Source: a virus
DNA length: 45,725 nt
Direction: 5' to 3' (one strand)
IMG/VR virus record: IMGVR_UViG_3300048927_000485
Location: 1 to 45,725 of that record
A program made the position numbers and the translations under genes. The notes beneath the pieces were generated by a model. The model was not told the DNA's origin. It saw nothing but the letters and a program-made list of their open reading frames with translations, and ran no database searches. Positions 7,098-13,714 of the stretch are shown piece after piece. Numbering within the stretch: position 1 is the first letter of the stretch; every line of letters starts with the position of its first letter.

Positions 7098-8803
7098 GCC
7101 GCTTCCCTTTCGGTCGCGGCGGGCATGAGATTGGCGCGCGCCAGCGCTTCGCTGAGCTGCGGGTTGACGCTGTTGCCGATCATGCGGGTCTGCGCCGTCT
7201 TGCTGAGCGGCTTGCCGTTGGGGCCGATCGCATCCAGCACGTAGGAATCGGGGAAGCCCTGCGCGCGCGCCAGTTCGCGCGGCGTGAGCATCCGCATGCC
7301 GATATCGACCAGAATGTAGGTCGCGGCGTCGATCGTCACGGTGACGACGGCGAAGCGCGGCAGCGCGGTGACGGTGTCCAGTGGCTGGTCCGCCGCCTGC
7401 CCGTGCTGGGCGGCTCCATAATATTTGACCAGGAAGGCTGCGACCAAGGTCGCGCGCTGCATCAGCTCCGGCGGGAGCGCGTCGGCGGGGACGAGCGTCG
7501 TTTCGACCAGCCGCTGCGTGGTGCCGCGCCCGACGATAGTCGACACCGGACGACGGGCATCGTGCCCGACCATGCCGGTGTTCGCCTGCTCCATGTGGGC
7601 GGCGATGATCCGCCCCTGCGCGCCTGTGCAAATGGTCTTAAACGGCTTGGTGGGCTCCCCCCGGCCGCCGTTCGTGTTGCTGGTGTAATAGTGAGAGATA
7701 AAGGCGGCGACCGGGGCATGCTTGATGCCGCCGGCAACCGCAGCGCCCAAAGGCTTGTCGATGTGGGGCACGCGCGGGGCCTGTCCCGGTCGCTCGCCAT
7801 AGCCCGTCTGGATCATGGTGGCCGCGGCCAGGGCAATCTCGCCCCGATGTGCGCCGGTGACGGTGCGGACGGGATCGCCGGGGCCATAGGTGCGGTCCGC
7901 GCCGTGATGCGTCGTCGGAAAGAAGCTGGGCGCGACCACCGCGAATTCGCCGCCCTTGGCGGTGGTGGCGGTGCGCAGCGGTTCGTCGCCCGACCAAGTG
8001 CGATCCGGGTTCCACGTGCTGTTGGTGACTGGCACGATGAACGGCGCGGCGGCGTTGACGACGTAGCGCATGACGCCCGCCGCGATCCGGCGATTGGTGT
8101 TTTCCGCGAGCGGGCGTGTGCGATCGAAGATCGACGGCGGGCGGATGCTCCAGTCGATGATGCTGGCGGCGGTGCGCCAAGGCAGGCGCGTGCCGGCCAG
8201 TACCTCGGCCGAGCCGGGCTTGCCATGTGTCGGCGCGGGCCAGACGATCGGCTGGCCGTCGCAGCGGGCGATCAGGAAGAAGCGCTTGCGGCTGGTGGGC
8301 GCGCCGTAATCGCAGGCGCGCAGTTCCTTCCACTGGAGCTTGTAGCCTTCCTTGCGGAGCGCCTTCGTCCAGCGGGCGAATTCCTCGCCAGCGCGTTCCT
8401 TGTCGGGCCGGCCATCGGGCGCGAGCGGCCCCCACGTCCGGAATTCCTCGACATTCTCCAGCATGATGACGGCGGGGCGGACGCGCTGCGCCCACAGCAC
8501 CACGACCCATGCGAGATCGCGGATGTTCTTTTCGACCGGCTTGCCGCCCTTGGCCTTGCTGAAGTGCTTGCAGTCAGGGCTGAACCAGGCGAGCGCGGCC
8601 GGGCGGCCGGCGGCGACTTCGCGCGGATCGGCGCGCCAGACGGACTGGCAATAGTGGAGCGTATCCGGGTGATTGGCGGTGTGCATCGCCACCGCCTCCG
8701 GATCGTGATTGATGGCGATGTCGATCGCGCGGCCCAGTGCGGCCTCGATCCCGGTGCTGGCCCCGCCGCCACCGGCGAAGTTGTCGACGACCAGGCCGAT
8801 CAT
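7094..8803 (-). CDS. C5-cytosine DNA methyltransferase
   Basis: 569 aa from the ATG at 8803 (ATGA overlap with the preceding stop). Conserved blocks of SAM-dependent C5 methyltransferases are present: motif I FAGGGGAS (9-16), motif IV with nucleophile Cys78 in SPDCKHFSKAKGG, motif VI ENVEEF (116-121), motif VIII SRKRFFLIA, then a very long target-recognition region, motif IX RELARAQGFPDSY and motif X IGNSVNP. In motif IV the usual Pro-Cys is Pro-Asp-Cys, a variant I associate with phage and mobile-element members. No restriction enzyme is visible, so it is probably a solitary enzyme that masks phage DNA from host restriction or marks it for regulation. Confidence 0.93.
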   Translation of the reverse strand: MIGLVVDNFAGGGGASTGIEAALGRAIDIAINHDPEAVAMHTANHPDTLHYCQSVWRADPREVAAGRPAALAWFSPDCKHFSKAKGGKPVEKNIRDLAWVVVLWAQRVRPAVIMLENVEEFRTWGPLAPDGRPDKERAGEEFARWTKALRKEGYKLQWKELRACDYGAPTSRKRFFLIARCDGQPIVWPAPTHGKPGSAEVLAGTRLPWRTAASIIDWSIRPPSIFDRTRPLAENTNRRIAAGVMRYVVNAAAPFIVPVTNSTWNPDRTWSGDEPLRTATTAKGGEFAVVAPSFFPTTHHGADRTYGPGDPVRTVTGAHRGEIALAAATMIQTGYGERPGQAPRVPHIDKPLGAAVAGGIKHAPVAAFISHYYTSNTNGGRGEPTKPFKTICTGAQGRIIAAHMEQANTGMVGHDARRPVSTIVGRGTTQRLVETTLVPADALPPELMQRATLVAAFLVKYYGAAQHGQAADQPLDTVTALPRFAVVTVTIDAATYILVDIGMRMLTPRELARAQGFPDSYVLDAIGPNGKPLSKTAQTRMIGNSVNPQLSEALARANLMPAATEREAA

Positions 8804-9000
8804 CCTTCGGTCACCCAGCAGGCGCGAATCTGCGTTTCGATGCAGATCGGGATCGCGCCGTAGCGGCCGAGGACGATCACGCCGTCCGGCCAGGGCCGGG
8901 GCGTCGGGTGCCAGGCCCACGACGCGAGAGTGAACGCGACGGCGGGCAGGATCGCCCTGGCGACGGCGCCCGCGATATGGCGGATGCGTGGCGCGATCAT
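8800..9000 (-). CDS. Small membrane-associated protein
   Basis: 66 aa. The N-terminal half has a probable transmembrane helix (AVARAILPAVAFTLASWAW, about residues 12-30) after a basic start. The C-terminal half is hydrophobic with two Cys. It is held in the operon by ATGA overlaps with the 58-aa gene upstream and the methyltransferase downstream. Function unknown. Confidence 0.65.
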   Translation of the reverse strand: MIAPRIRHIAGAVARAILPAVAFTLASWAWHPTPRPWPDGVIVLGRYGAIPICIETQIRACWVTEG

Positions 9001-9173
9001 GCCGTGAGCCGATCAGGCCGGGGGTGGCGAAGGCGGCTGTCGAGAAACTGCCAAGCGGCATCCATCGCGTCGAACAGCGGCTTCATGCGCTCGCGCCATT
9101 CGATCGCCTGGAGACGGCGCAGATGCGCGTTGGCGGACCGGCTGGCCTGACTGGCTGCGTTCCGGGCCGTCAT
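8997..9173 (-). CDS. Small hypothetical protein
   Basis: 58 aa, from an ATG at 9173 that overlaps the stop of the 121-aa gene. It is an Arg/Ala-rich amphipathic helical protein (RSANAHLRRLQAIEWRERMK) with no motif I can name. It is kept as a gene because of the overlaps on both sides and codon use like its neighbours. Confidence 0.6.
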   Translation of the reverse strand: MTARNAASQASRSANAHLRRLQAIEWRERMKPLFDAMDAAWQFLDSRLRHPRPDRLTA

Positions 9174-9535
9174 GTTATGTCGCCCGGATGAGCGACTGGC
9201 CGCACCGCATCGTCCGCATTCCACGCGAGGATGAGGTTCGCGCGATGATCGGGGACGAGGTGGTGGACCAGGGGCCGTTCGTTGAGGTGTTGGGCCGCTG
9301 CCTGGACAATCCGCGGGGCGGCGGGATCGTAATCGTCGCCGACGATGCGCGGGTGCCGCTGCACCAGGCGAAGCTGGGGCGCATCCGATAAGGGGTTGCG
9401 CGCCAAGGCGGCGGCAATGGCGCGGCGTTCGCGCGCGATGCCGACGACGATGGTGGCGAGCCCGACGACGGAGCCGGTGAGCAACAGCCCCTCCCCCGCG
9501 ATCCAGATCGCGTTGGCGACGGCGGGGGTCATCAC
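9170..9535 (-). CDS. Hypothetical protein with N-terminal transmembrane helix
   Basis: 121 aa from the GTG at 9535, or 120 aa from the ATG at 9532; both overlap the upstream stop (sequence GTGATG). Residues about 10-33 form a strong membrane helix (AGEGLLLTGSVVGLATIVVGIA) followed by RERR, which suggests a single-span protein with a cytoplasmic C-terminal domain. The soluble part contains two His-rich stretches (NERPLVHHLVPDHRANL). Not recognised. Confidence 0.65.
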   Translation of the reverse strand: MMTPAVANAIWIAGEGLLLTGSVVGLATIVVGIARERRAIAAALARNPLSDAPQLRLVQRHPRIVGDDYDPAAPRIVQAAAQHLNERPLVHHLVPDHRANLILAWNADDAVRPVAHPGDIT

Positions 9536-9885
9536 GCTGCGACCTGGATGGGGGCGCGGAAGGCGCGGTTGGTACAGCTGGCGAGGCTGGAGACGGCGGC
9601 GCCCTCGGGCTCCACCTCCAGCATTTCGAAGCGGTGGCGGGTATCGTCGACCAGCGCCTGTTCGAACTGCGCCTGTTCGATCGTCTCGGCGGCAGGATCG
9701 GCCGCCGCGAAGAAGCGAAGGTAATCGGCATAGAGCGCCGTCAGCGGCGTCCAGCGCTGCTTTTCGTCACGGGGGACGATCAGCGTGCGGGCATCGGCCC
9801 AGCGATAATAGGTGGCGAGATCGACGACGGGAGTGTCGTCGGCGGGAGTGGTCGCGGCGACGGGTGCCGATGCGGGAACAGCCAT
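9532..9885 (-). CDS. First gene of the left operon, hypothetical protein
   Basis: 117 aa, with a strong ribosome binding site (GGAGG, 6-7 nt before the ATG at 9885). The N-terminus is Ala/Pro/Thr-rich. The rest (TYYRWADARTLIVPRDEKQRW and a helical acidic middle) suggests a soluble protein. It lies where lambda places N or other early left functions, directly behind the left promoter, but shows no Arg-rich N-like motif. Function unknown. Confidence 0.75.
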   Translation of the reverse strand: MAVPASAPVAATTPADDTPVVDLATYYRWADARTLIVPRDEKQRWTPLTALYADYLRFFAAADPAAETIEQAQFEQALVDDTRHRFEMLEVEPEGAAVSSLASCTNRAFRAPIQVAA

Positions 9886-9912
9886 GTGAGCCTCCGTTGT
9901 TCAACGGAAGCC

Positions 9913-9941
9913 CGATACATGCGGGCAATTGCCCGTGTCAA
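9913..9941 (-). promoter_or_regulatory. Left early promoter PL with operator in the spacer
   Basis: On the minus strand, TTGACA (9941-9936) is followed by a 17-bp spacer and GTATCG (9918-9913) as a weak -10. The spacer consists almost entirely of the palindrome CGGGCAATTGCCCG (9922-9935). A bound repressor would therefore cover the polymerase site. The first gene of the left operon starts 28 nt downstream of the -10. Confidence 0.75.
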
Positions 9942-9964
9942 ACGCTTTATGCGGGCATTTGCCC
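9921..9964. promoter_or_regulatory. Left operators OL1 and OL2
   Basis: Two copies of the repressor-type palindrome: GCGGGCAATTGCCCG at 9921-9935 (inner 14 bp perfectly symmetric) and GCGGGCATTTGCCC at 9951-9964, 30 bp apart. A further half-site, TGCCCGCA, lies at 9973-9980 inside the end of the repressor gene. The same motif recurs at 10711-10787 on the other side of the repressor gene. Confidence 0.8.
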
Positions 9965-9967
9965 TTG

Positions 9968-10711
9968 CTAGTTGCCCGCAAGCTCCGCGCGGGTTAGCAC
10001 GCGGTGAACCTCCGCCACCTGCGCAGCGGGCAGCCGGAAGGTCATGTCAGGGTTGTATTGACGAAGCTCCACGTACTGCGAGTTCTGACGCACCAGCGTC
10101 TTCAAGAGGGCGGAAACGATTTCACGCCCCTCATCCAGCCGCGTCGCTAGCTGAACGATCACATCATCGCCGGGTCGCGCTGGCCGGAGTGGATCGACAT
10201 AGATCGGATCGCCGTTGTCGTAGCGCGGGAACATGGACGACCCCACCAGGTAGAGGCTGTAGGCGCGTTGATTGCCGGCTAGCGCCGGCACCCTGCGGAC
10301 GTACGTGATCGTTTCGTGGTAGCTGAGGACGTGCTGCTCGACCGCGACCGGCTCGCTATTTTCCTGCACGACAAGGTCGGCCCCGAGCGCCCAGCCATAG
10401 ACCGGAACGTCACGCGGGAATTCAGCACCCCGAAAGCCCGGCATCATGTCCTGGACGCCAGGCGGTAGCGGCAGGCGCCCTTCGCGCGGAATGAGATCGT
10501 CGATGGTGACGCGAAGAAACCGCGCAACGTCGTCGAGACGCGTGCCCTTCGGCATACGGCCTCGTTTCATGTCGCGAAGGACATCGGGCTTGCCGGTGGC
10601 GTGGATCGACACCTCGCGCTCGGTATAGGGCGTCTTCGCGATCAGCTCCGCGATGCGCGCATAGATGCGCTGCGCGTCGTTCGGCGGCGGATTAATGGTC
10701 GTTTCAGCCAT
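9968..10711 (-). CDS. Prophage repressor, helix-turn-helix plus S24 peptidase domain
   Basis: 247 aa from the ATG at 10711, which lies inside operator sequence; the mRNA may be leaderless. The N-terminal part (about 15-75) looks like an XRE-type DNA-binding domain (KPDVLRDMKRGRMPKGTRLDDVARFL). The C-terminal part is an S24/LexA-like domain with Ser159 in LVGSSMFPRYDNGDPIYVDP and Lys204 in ALLKTLV as the likely Ser-Lys dyad. The region where an Ala-Gly or Cys-Gly cleavage bond is expected reads VYGWALGAD, with no clear Ala-Gly, so RecA-stimulated self-cleavage is uncertain. It is transcribed leftward between two divergent operator sets and should maintain lysogeny. Confidence 0.93.
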   Translation of the reverse strand: MAETTINPPPNDAQRIYARIAELIAKTPYTEREVSIHATGKPDVLRDMKRGRMPKGTRLDDVARFLRVTIDDLIPREGRLPLPPGVQDMMPGFRGAEFPRDVPVYGWALGADLVVQENSEPVAVEQHVLSYHETITYVRRVPALAGNQRAYSLYLVGSSMFPRYDNGDPIYVDPLRPARPGDDVIVQLATRLDEGREIVSALLKTLVRQNSQYVELRQYNPDMTFRLPAAQVAEVHRVLTRAELAGN

Positions 10712-10798
10712 GCGGGCAATATCCCGCATAATCCCGCAAATCGCATGCGGGAAAATGCCCGTTGACATGAACGGGCGATTGCCCGCATTTAGCCCGCA
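10711..10798 (+). promoter_or_regulatory. Right early promoter PR and operators OR
   Basis: TTGACA at 10762-10767 and CATTTA at 10786-10791 (18-bp spacing) form a rightward promoter. The palindrome CGGGCGATTGCCCG (10772-10785) fills its spacer. More copies are TGCGGGCAATATCCCGCA (10711-10728, fully symmetric 6-bp ends) over the repressor start, and TGCGGGAAAATGCCCG (10746-10761). Half-sites lie at 10733-10738 and 10791-10798. Transcription would begin near 10798, only about 8 nt before the next ATG, so this transcript too may be almost leaderless. Confidence 0.75.
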
Positions 10799-10805
10799 CA
10801 CTGCG

Positions 10806-11105
10806 ATGGAGCGGGCTTTGACCCTCATTGAACGATTGATGCGGTTGGGAGTGCTTTGGGCCGAAGCGAACGGACGCTCGCCCGCAAGGCTTGCCACGAT
10901 CGTCGCCAACGATGGCAAGCTCTTCGATCGTTTGGCCGGTGGTGCCACATGCACGATCGCGACTTTCGAGCGCTTTATCGTCTTCCTGCGCGACCCGGCA
11001 AATTGGCCGGCGGCCGGCATGCCGGACGAAGCGACCGGGCTGCTTGGCAGCGTGGAGATGAGCGCCGCCGTTCATGCGGGCACCTCCGAACAGGAGGCCG
11101 CATAG
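10806..11105 (+). CDS. First rightward early gene, in the Cro position
   Basis: 99 aa from the ATG at 10806, just downstream of PR. The segment LARLATIVANDGKLFDRLAGGATCTIATFERFIVFLRDPANWP-like (about 27-68) resembles a small helix-turn-helix family common in alphaproteobacterial prophages. By position it could be the Cro-like antagonist of the repressor, or an anti-repressor. There is no visible ribosome binding site, consistent with the near-leaderless promoter. Confidence 0.7.
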   Translation: MERALTLIERLMRLGVLWAEANGRSPARLATIVANDGKLFDRLAGGATCTIATFERFIVFLRDPANWPAAGMPDEATGLLGSVEMSAAVHAGTSEQEAA

Positions 11106-11486
11106 ATGGACGCTTGCATCAATCCCGCGCCCATCATCCATGGCGGGTTACTGCGCCGCCTTACATTGGTGCCGTGGGCGCTAACGCACGGCACTAGCTG
11201 TCCGGTTGAGATACTCGACGTATTCGAGGAAGAGCGGGACCGTGAAGGTGACGATGACGTCATCGCCGCCCGGTTGGCGGAAGTTAAGCGCGACAAACTT
11301 CCTGCCCTCATCATCGACGAATGTGCCGGCTTCGAGCGCGTCGCGACCCCGCGGTGTGATGACGATTTCTGCCATGCTTCTTCCCCTAGATACCGCTCCA
11401 GCGTACCTAGCGCGCCGGACGAGTCCAGCCACGATACATGCCCCTGCGACGTGTGCGTGCTCCAGCGGCTGGAGGATGCGGCGTGA
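11106..11486 (+). CDS. Doubtful rightward reading frame opposite the 64-aa gene
   Basis: 126 codons open from an ATG just after the Cro-position gene; its stop overlaps the next ATG (TGATG), and its end (CPCDVCVLQRLEDAA) has a CxC/CxxC cluster. Against it, third-position GC is lower than on the opposite strand, where a gene with its own ribosome binding site is nested. Only one of the two is likely to be coding across 11181-11375. I favour the minus-strand gene. Confidence 0.25.
   Translation: MDACINPAPIIHGGLLRRLTLVPWALTHGTSCPVEILDVFEEERDREGDDDVIAARLAEVKRDKLPALIIDECAGFERVATPRCDDDFCHASSPRYRSSVPSAPDESSHDTCPCDVCVLQRLEDAA
11181..11375 (-). CDS. Small leftward protein inside the early right operon
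   Basis: 64 aa, from an ATG preceded by GGGGAAGAAG, a good ribosome binding site. It has a compact beta-rich composition (GTFVDDEGRKFVALNFRQPG, DDVIVTFTVPLFLEYVEYL) and strong G/C third positions. It opposes its neighbours, as an independently transcribed lysogen gene or moron would. The region between 11376 and 11485 would hold its promoter. Function unknown. Confidence 0.6.
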   Translation of the reverse strand: MAEIVITPRGRDALEAGTFVDDEGRKFVALNFRQPGGDDVIVTFTVPLFLEYVEYLNRTASAVR

Positions 11487-12028
11487 TGGCGGGCAGCGAT
11501 CATGACGCGGGCGATACGTTCGCACCCCGGCGCGCGTCACCGGGAAAGATCGACCAAATTTCCCTCTGCCCGCGGGACCAGGCGAACAAGATCGCGTTCC
11601 GCGACCTGATCGAGGCAGTCGGCGGATACGAGGTCGCGGCGATGCATTGCCGGCTGGGCAAGAGCCAGCTGCACCGCTGCGCATCGCTGCATTGCCCGGA
11701 CTTCGCGCCGATCGACGTGGTGCGGCGGCTGGAGGAAATCACGCGCGACCGGCCGGGCTGGCCGCATGTGACGCGGCTGCATGCGCGCGAACACGGGATG
11801 GTGCTGGTGGCGCTGCCGGGAACGTGCGTGACGCCGGCCGCGCTGCACGCGGCGCTGGCGGCGGCGATCCGCGAGGCAAACGATGTCGCGACCGGGCTGA
11901 TCGCGGCGCTGGGCGACGGAAATTGCACGGCGGAGGAGGCCGCGGCGCTGATGCCTGAGTGCGTCGACGCGGCGAGCAAGCAAATGAAGCTGCACGCGCT
12001 GCTGGCGCAGATCGCCGGGGAGGCCTGA
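11486..12028 (+). CDS. CII-like phage regulatory protein
   Basis: 180 aa from the ATG at 11486. After a polar start, the segment NKIAFRDLIEAVGGYEVAAMHCRLGKSQLHRC (about 34-65) looks like a helix-turn-helix, followed by DFAPIDVVRRLEEITRDRPGWPHVTRL. This is the arrangement of phage CII-like regulators that recognise DNA and act on lysogeny promoters. The C-terminal half is long and Ala-rich helical. The identification rests on sequence pattern and on its place right after the Cro-position gene. Confidence 0.6.
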   Translation: MAGSDHDAGDTFAPRRASPGKIDQISLCPRDQANKIAFRDLIEAVGGYEVAAMHCRLGKSQLHRCASLHCPDFAPIDVVRRLEEITRDRPGWPHVTRLHAREHGMVLVALPGTCVTPAALHAALAAAIREANDVATGLIAALGDGNCTAEEAAALMPECVDAASKQMKLHALLAQIAGEA

Positions 12029-12032
12029 CGCG

Positions 12033-12605
12033 ATGGCGGGGGGCGAGGCGATGCTGGCGCCGGCGGCGATGCTGGAGACTTGGACGCTGACGGCGGCGCA
12101 GGTGCGCGACTGGGCGGCGACGGCCGAGGCGGGCGCGGAGCTGACCTATGCCCATGAACGCCACCTGGCGCGCCGATCGGACGCGGCGGCGGCGGTGCGA
12201 CGGTTGTGCGAGCAGGGCTTCGCCACCGCCTATCAACGGCCGATCGCCCACGGGATCAGCGACTATATCGTGCGGCGGCTGCGCACGGGGCGGGCGGCGA
12301 TCGGCCGGGCGCCGGCGGCGGGCAAGCCACGGCTGGACGGCGACATGGCGCGGGTTCTGCACGTCATCCGCCAGTGCGTGCGGGCGCGGATGCCGTGCCC
12401 CGCCAATCGCGCGCTGGCGAAGAAAGCGGGCGTGCACAATCCCAGCTACGTCCTGCAGAAACTGAGCGAGCGCGGGGTGATCGAAAGCCGCGTCGTCAAC
12501 CCGGCGACGGGCGCGCGGATCGTGACGATCGTCGCGACAGGCGAGGCGACGGCATCGCCGTTCGCGCCGCACGCGCCGCACGCGCAGGCGGGCGCGGCGC
12601 GATGA
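12033..12605 (+). CDS. Winged-helix DNA-binding protein
   Basis: 190 aa. The C-terminal half (about 108-165) reads as a winged helix: MARVLHVIRQCVRARMPCPANRALAKKAGVHNPSYVLQKLSERGVIESRVVNPATGARIVTIV, where recognition helix, wing and a strand pair are visible. The N-terminal half is Ala/Arg-rich helical. It probably regulates early genes or helps replication initiation. It overlaps the next gene by four bases (ATGA). Confidence 0.7.
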   Translation: MAGGEAMLAPAAMLETWTLTAAQVRDWAATAEAGAELTYAHERHLARRSDAAAAVRRLCEQGFATAYQRPIAHGISDYIVRRLRTGRAAIGRAPAAGKPRLDGDMARVLHVIRQCVRARMPCPANRALAKKAGVHNPSYVLQKLSERGVIESRVVNPATGARIVTIVATGEATASPFAPHAPHAQAGAAR

Positions 12606-12889
12606 GCGGCACGCTGACCCTGGCCGAGCTGGAAGCGCTGTCGCGCGACCGGCTGCTGAGCGGGCGCGAAAGCGACGATCTGTATGCGGCGTGGCGGGCG
12701 GAGGACAATCGCCAGCGCCGGCTGCCCGAGCGGATCATGCGGCTGCGCGCGGCGCTGCACGCGGCGGAGGCGGCGCTGTGGCCGCGCTACCTGCCCAAGC
12801 TGGCGGCGCTGGAGGCGATCGAGGCCGAGCGGCTGATCGGCCGGCTGGAGCGCGAAATCGGACAATCGAACGATGGGGGCGCGGCGTGA
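12602..12889 (+). CDS. Small helical protein
   Basis: 95 aa from an ATG overlapping the previous stop. It is almost all charged amphipathic helix (ERIMRLRAALHAAEAALWPRYLPKLAALEAIEAERLIGRLEREI) with a coiled-coil look. It ends two bases before the convergent leftward membrane-protein gene. Function unknown; the operon partner is the winged-helix protein. Confidence 0.65.
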   Translation: MSGTLTLAELEALSRDRLLSGRESDDLYAAWRAEDNRQRRLPERIMRLRAALHAAEAALWPRYLPKLAALEAIEAERLIGRLEREIGQSNDGGAA

Positions 12890-12891
12890 TT

Positions 12892-13461
12892 TTAGCGGCT
12901 AGAATTGCGCAACGCCACAAGCGCAACGGTCGTGCGTTGGAGAGCGGACACAATCGGCTCGTACGGCGTGCCGACGTCGTCCACGTGGTACATGGTCAAG
13001 GGCAACAATACGGCCGACAGCCTTGCCTGTTCCCTTTCCCACTCCTCCCGGACGTCGATCAAGCACATTGTGGTAGCCACATCATCGGGGGGGTTAATCC
13101 GGCAAAGTTCCTCGAGGGTGCGCATTTCCCGGCGAAGCTGCTCCTCGAGATCGGAAATCGCAAAGCCGTTCGCGCGCTCGAGACGGCTAATAGTTATCAG
13201 CGCTGCGTTCGCTATAGCATAGTAGCGGTTCCGCCGATCGGCGCGGGCTGCCCAATCCTCATATCTCGCGATGATAATTGTGCCGCCGATAGTGATGCCG
13301 GCACCGAGCGCAGCGCCAATAACTTCAGGACTGAATATTGTCGCTCCGAAATTAGAATCCGAACGCGCCAAAAGCGCGATCAAATAGGCCATAAGCGATC
13401 CAGCGAGGGCCCCCGCGGCGAATTCCTTGGCGCGATCAGGCATCGTCGGCCGATAGTTCAT
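12892..13461 (-). CDS. Leftward two-span membrane protein (moron)
   Basis: 189 aa, ATG at 13461 with GGGGAGGT upstream. Two membrane helices are visible near residues 15-32 (AGALAGSLMAYLIALLA) and 44-66 (EVIGAALGAGITIGGTIIIARY). A long cytoplasmic helical domain follows (RRNRYYAIANAALITISRLERANG, then an acidic/basic coiled stretch). The gene runs against the early right operon and uses clearly more A/T than its neighbours, which are marks of a moron expressed from the lysogen. It may alter the host envelope or exclude other phages; that is inference. Confidence 0.8.
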   Translation of the reverse strand: MNYRPTMPDRAKEFAAGALAGSLMAYLIALLARSDSNFGATIFSPEVIGAALGAGITIGGTIIIARYEDWAARADRRNRYYAIANAALITISRLERANGFAISDLEEQLRREMRTLEELCRINPPDDVATTMCLIDVREEWEREQARLSAVLLPLTMYHVDDVGTPYEPIVSALQRTTVALVALRNSSR

Positions 13462-13480
13462 GTTTGACCTCCCCATAGCT

Positions 13481-13714
13481 ATGTTCCGGGCGAATGATCG
13501 GCTCACTAGTGGCGCGCCGCAAGGCATGGGCGCGCAAAGTGGCCGCTGCGCGCTCTTGATGGGCGTCGCGGGGATTCTGGGCGCGGTGAAGCACGGTCGC
13601 CGCGGCTGGGCGGCGAAGCTCAATGCCGATTATTTCCGGGACGGCGTGAGCCTGCGTGAGCAGGATGCCGGACGCGCGATGCCGACCCTGCTCGATCTGG
13701 ATGCGGCGCGATGA
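13481..13714 (+). CDS. Small hypothetical protein
   Basis: 77 aa from the ATG at 13481, or 62 aa from the ATG at 13526 (AAGG just upstream). The core GRRGWAAKLNADYFRDGVSLREQDAGRAMPTLLDLDAAR is basic then acidic. Its stop overlaps the next ATG (ATGA), supporting a real gene. It starts close to the divergent membrane-protein gene, so a shared divergent promoter region around 13462-13480 is likely. Confidence 0.55.
   Translation: MFRANDRLTSGAPQGMGAQSGRCALLMGVAGILGAVKHGRRGWAAKLNADYFRDGVSLREQDAGRAMPTLLDLDAAR

Noticed and set aside
7403-8863. 486-codon frame opposite the methyltransferase
   Set aside because: The minus strand has all methyltransferase motifs; the plus frame has none and only repeats codon bias.
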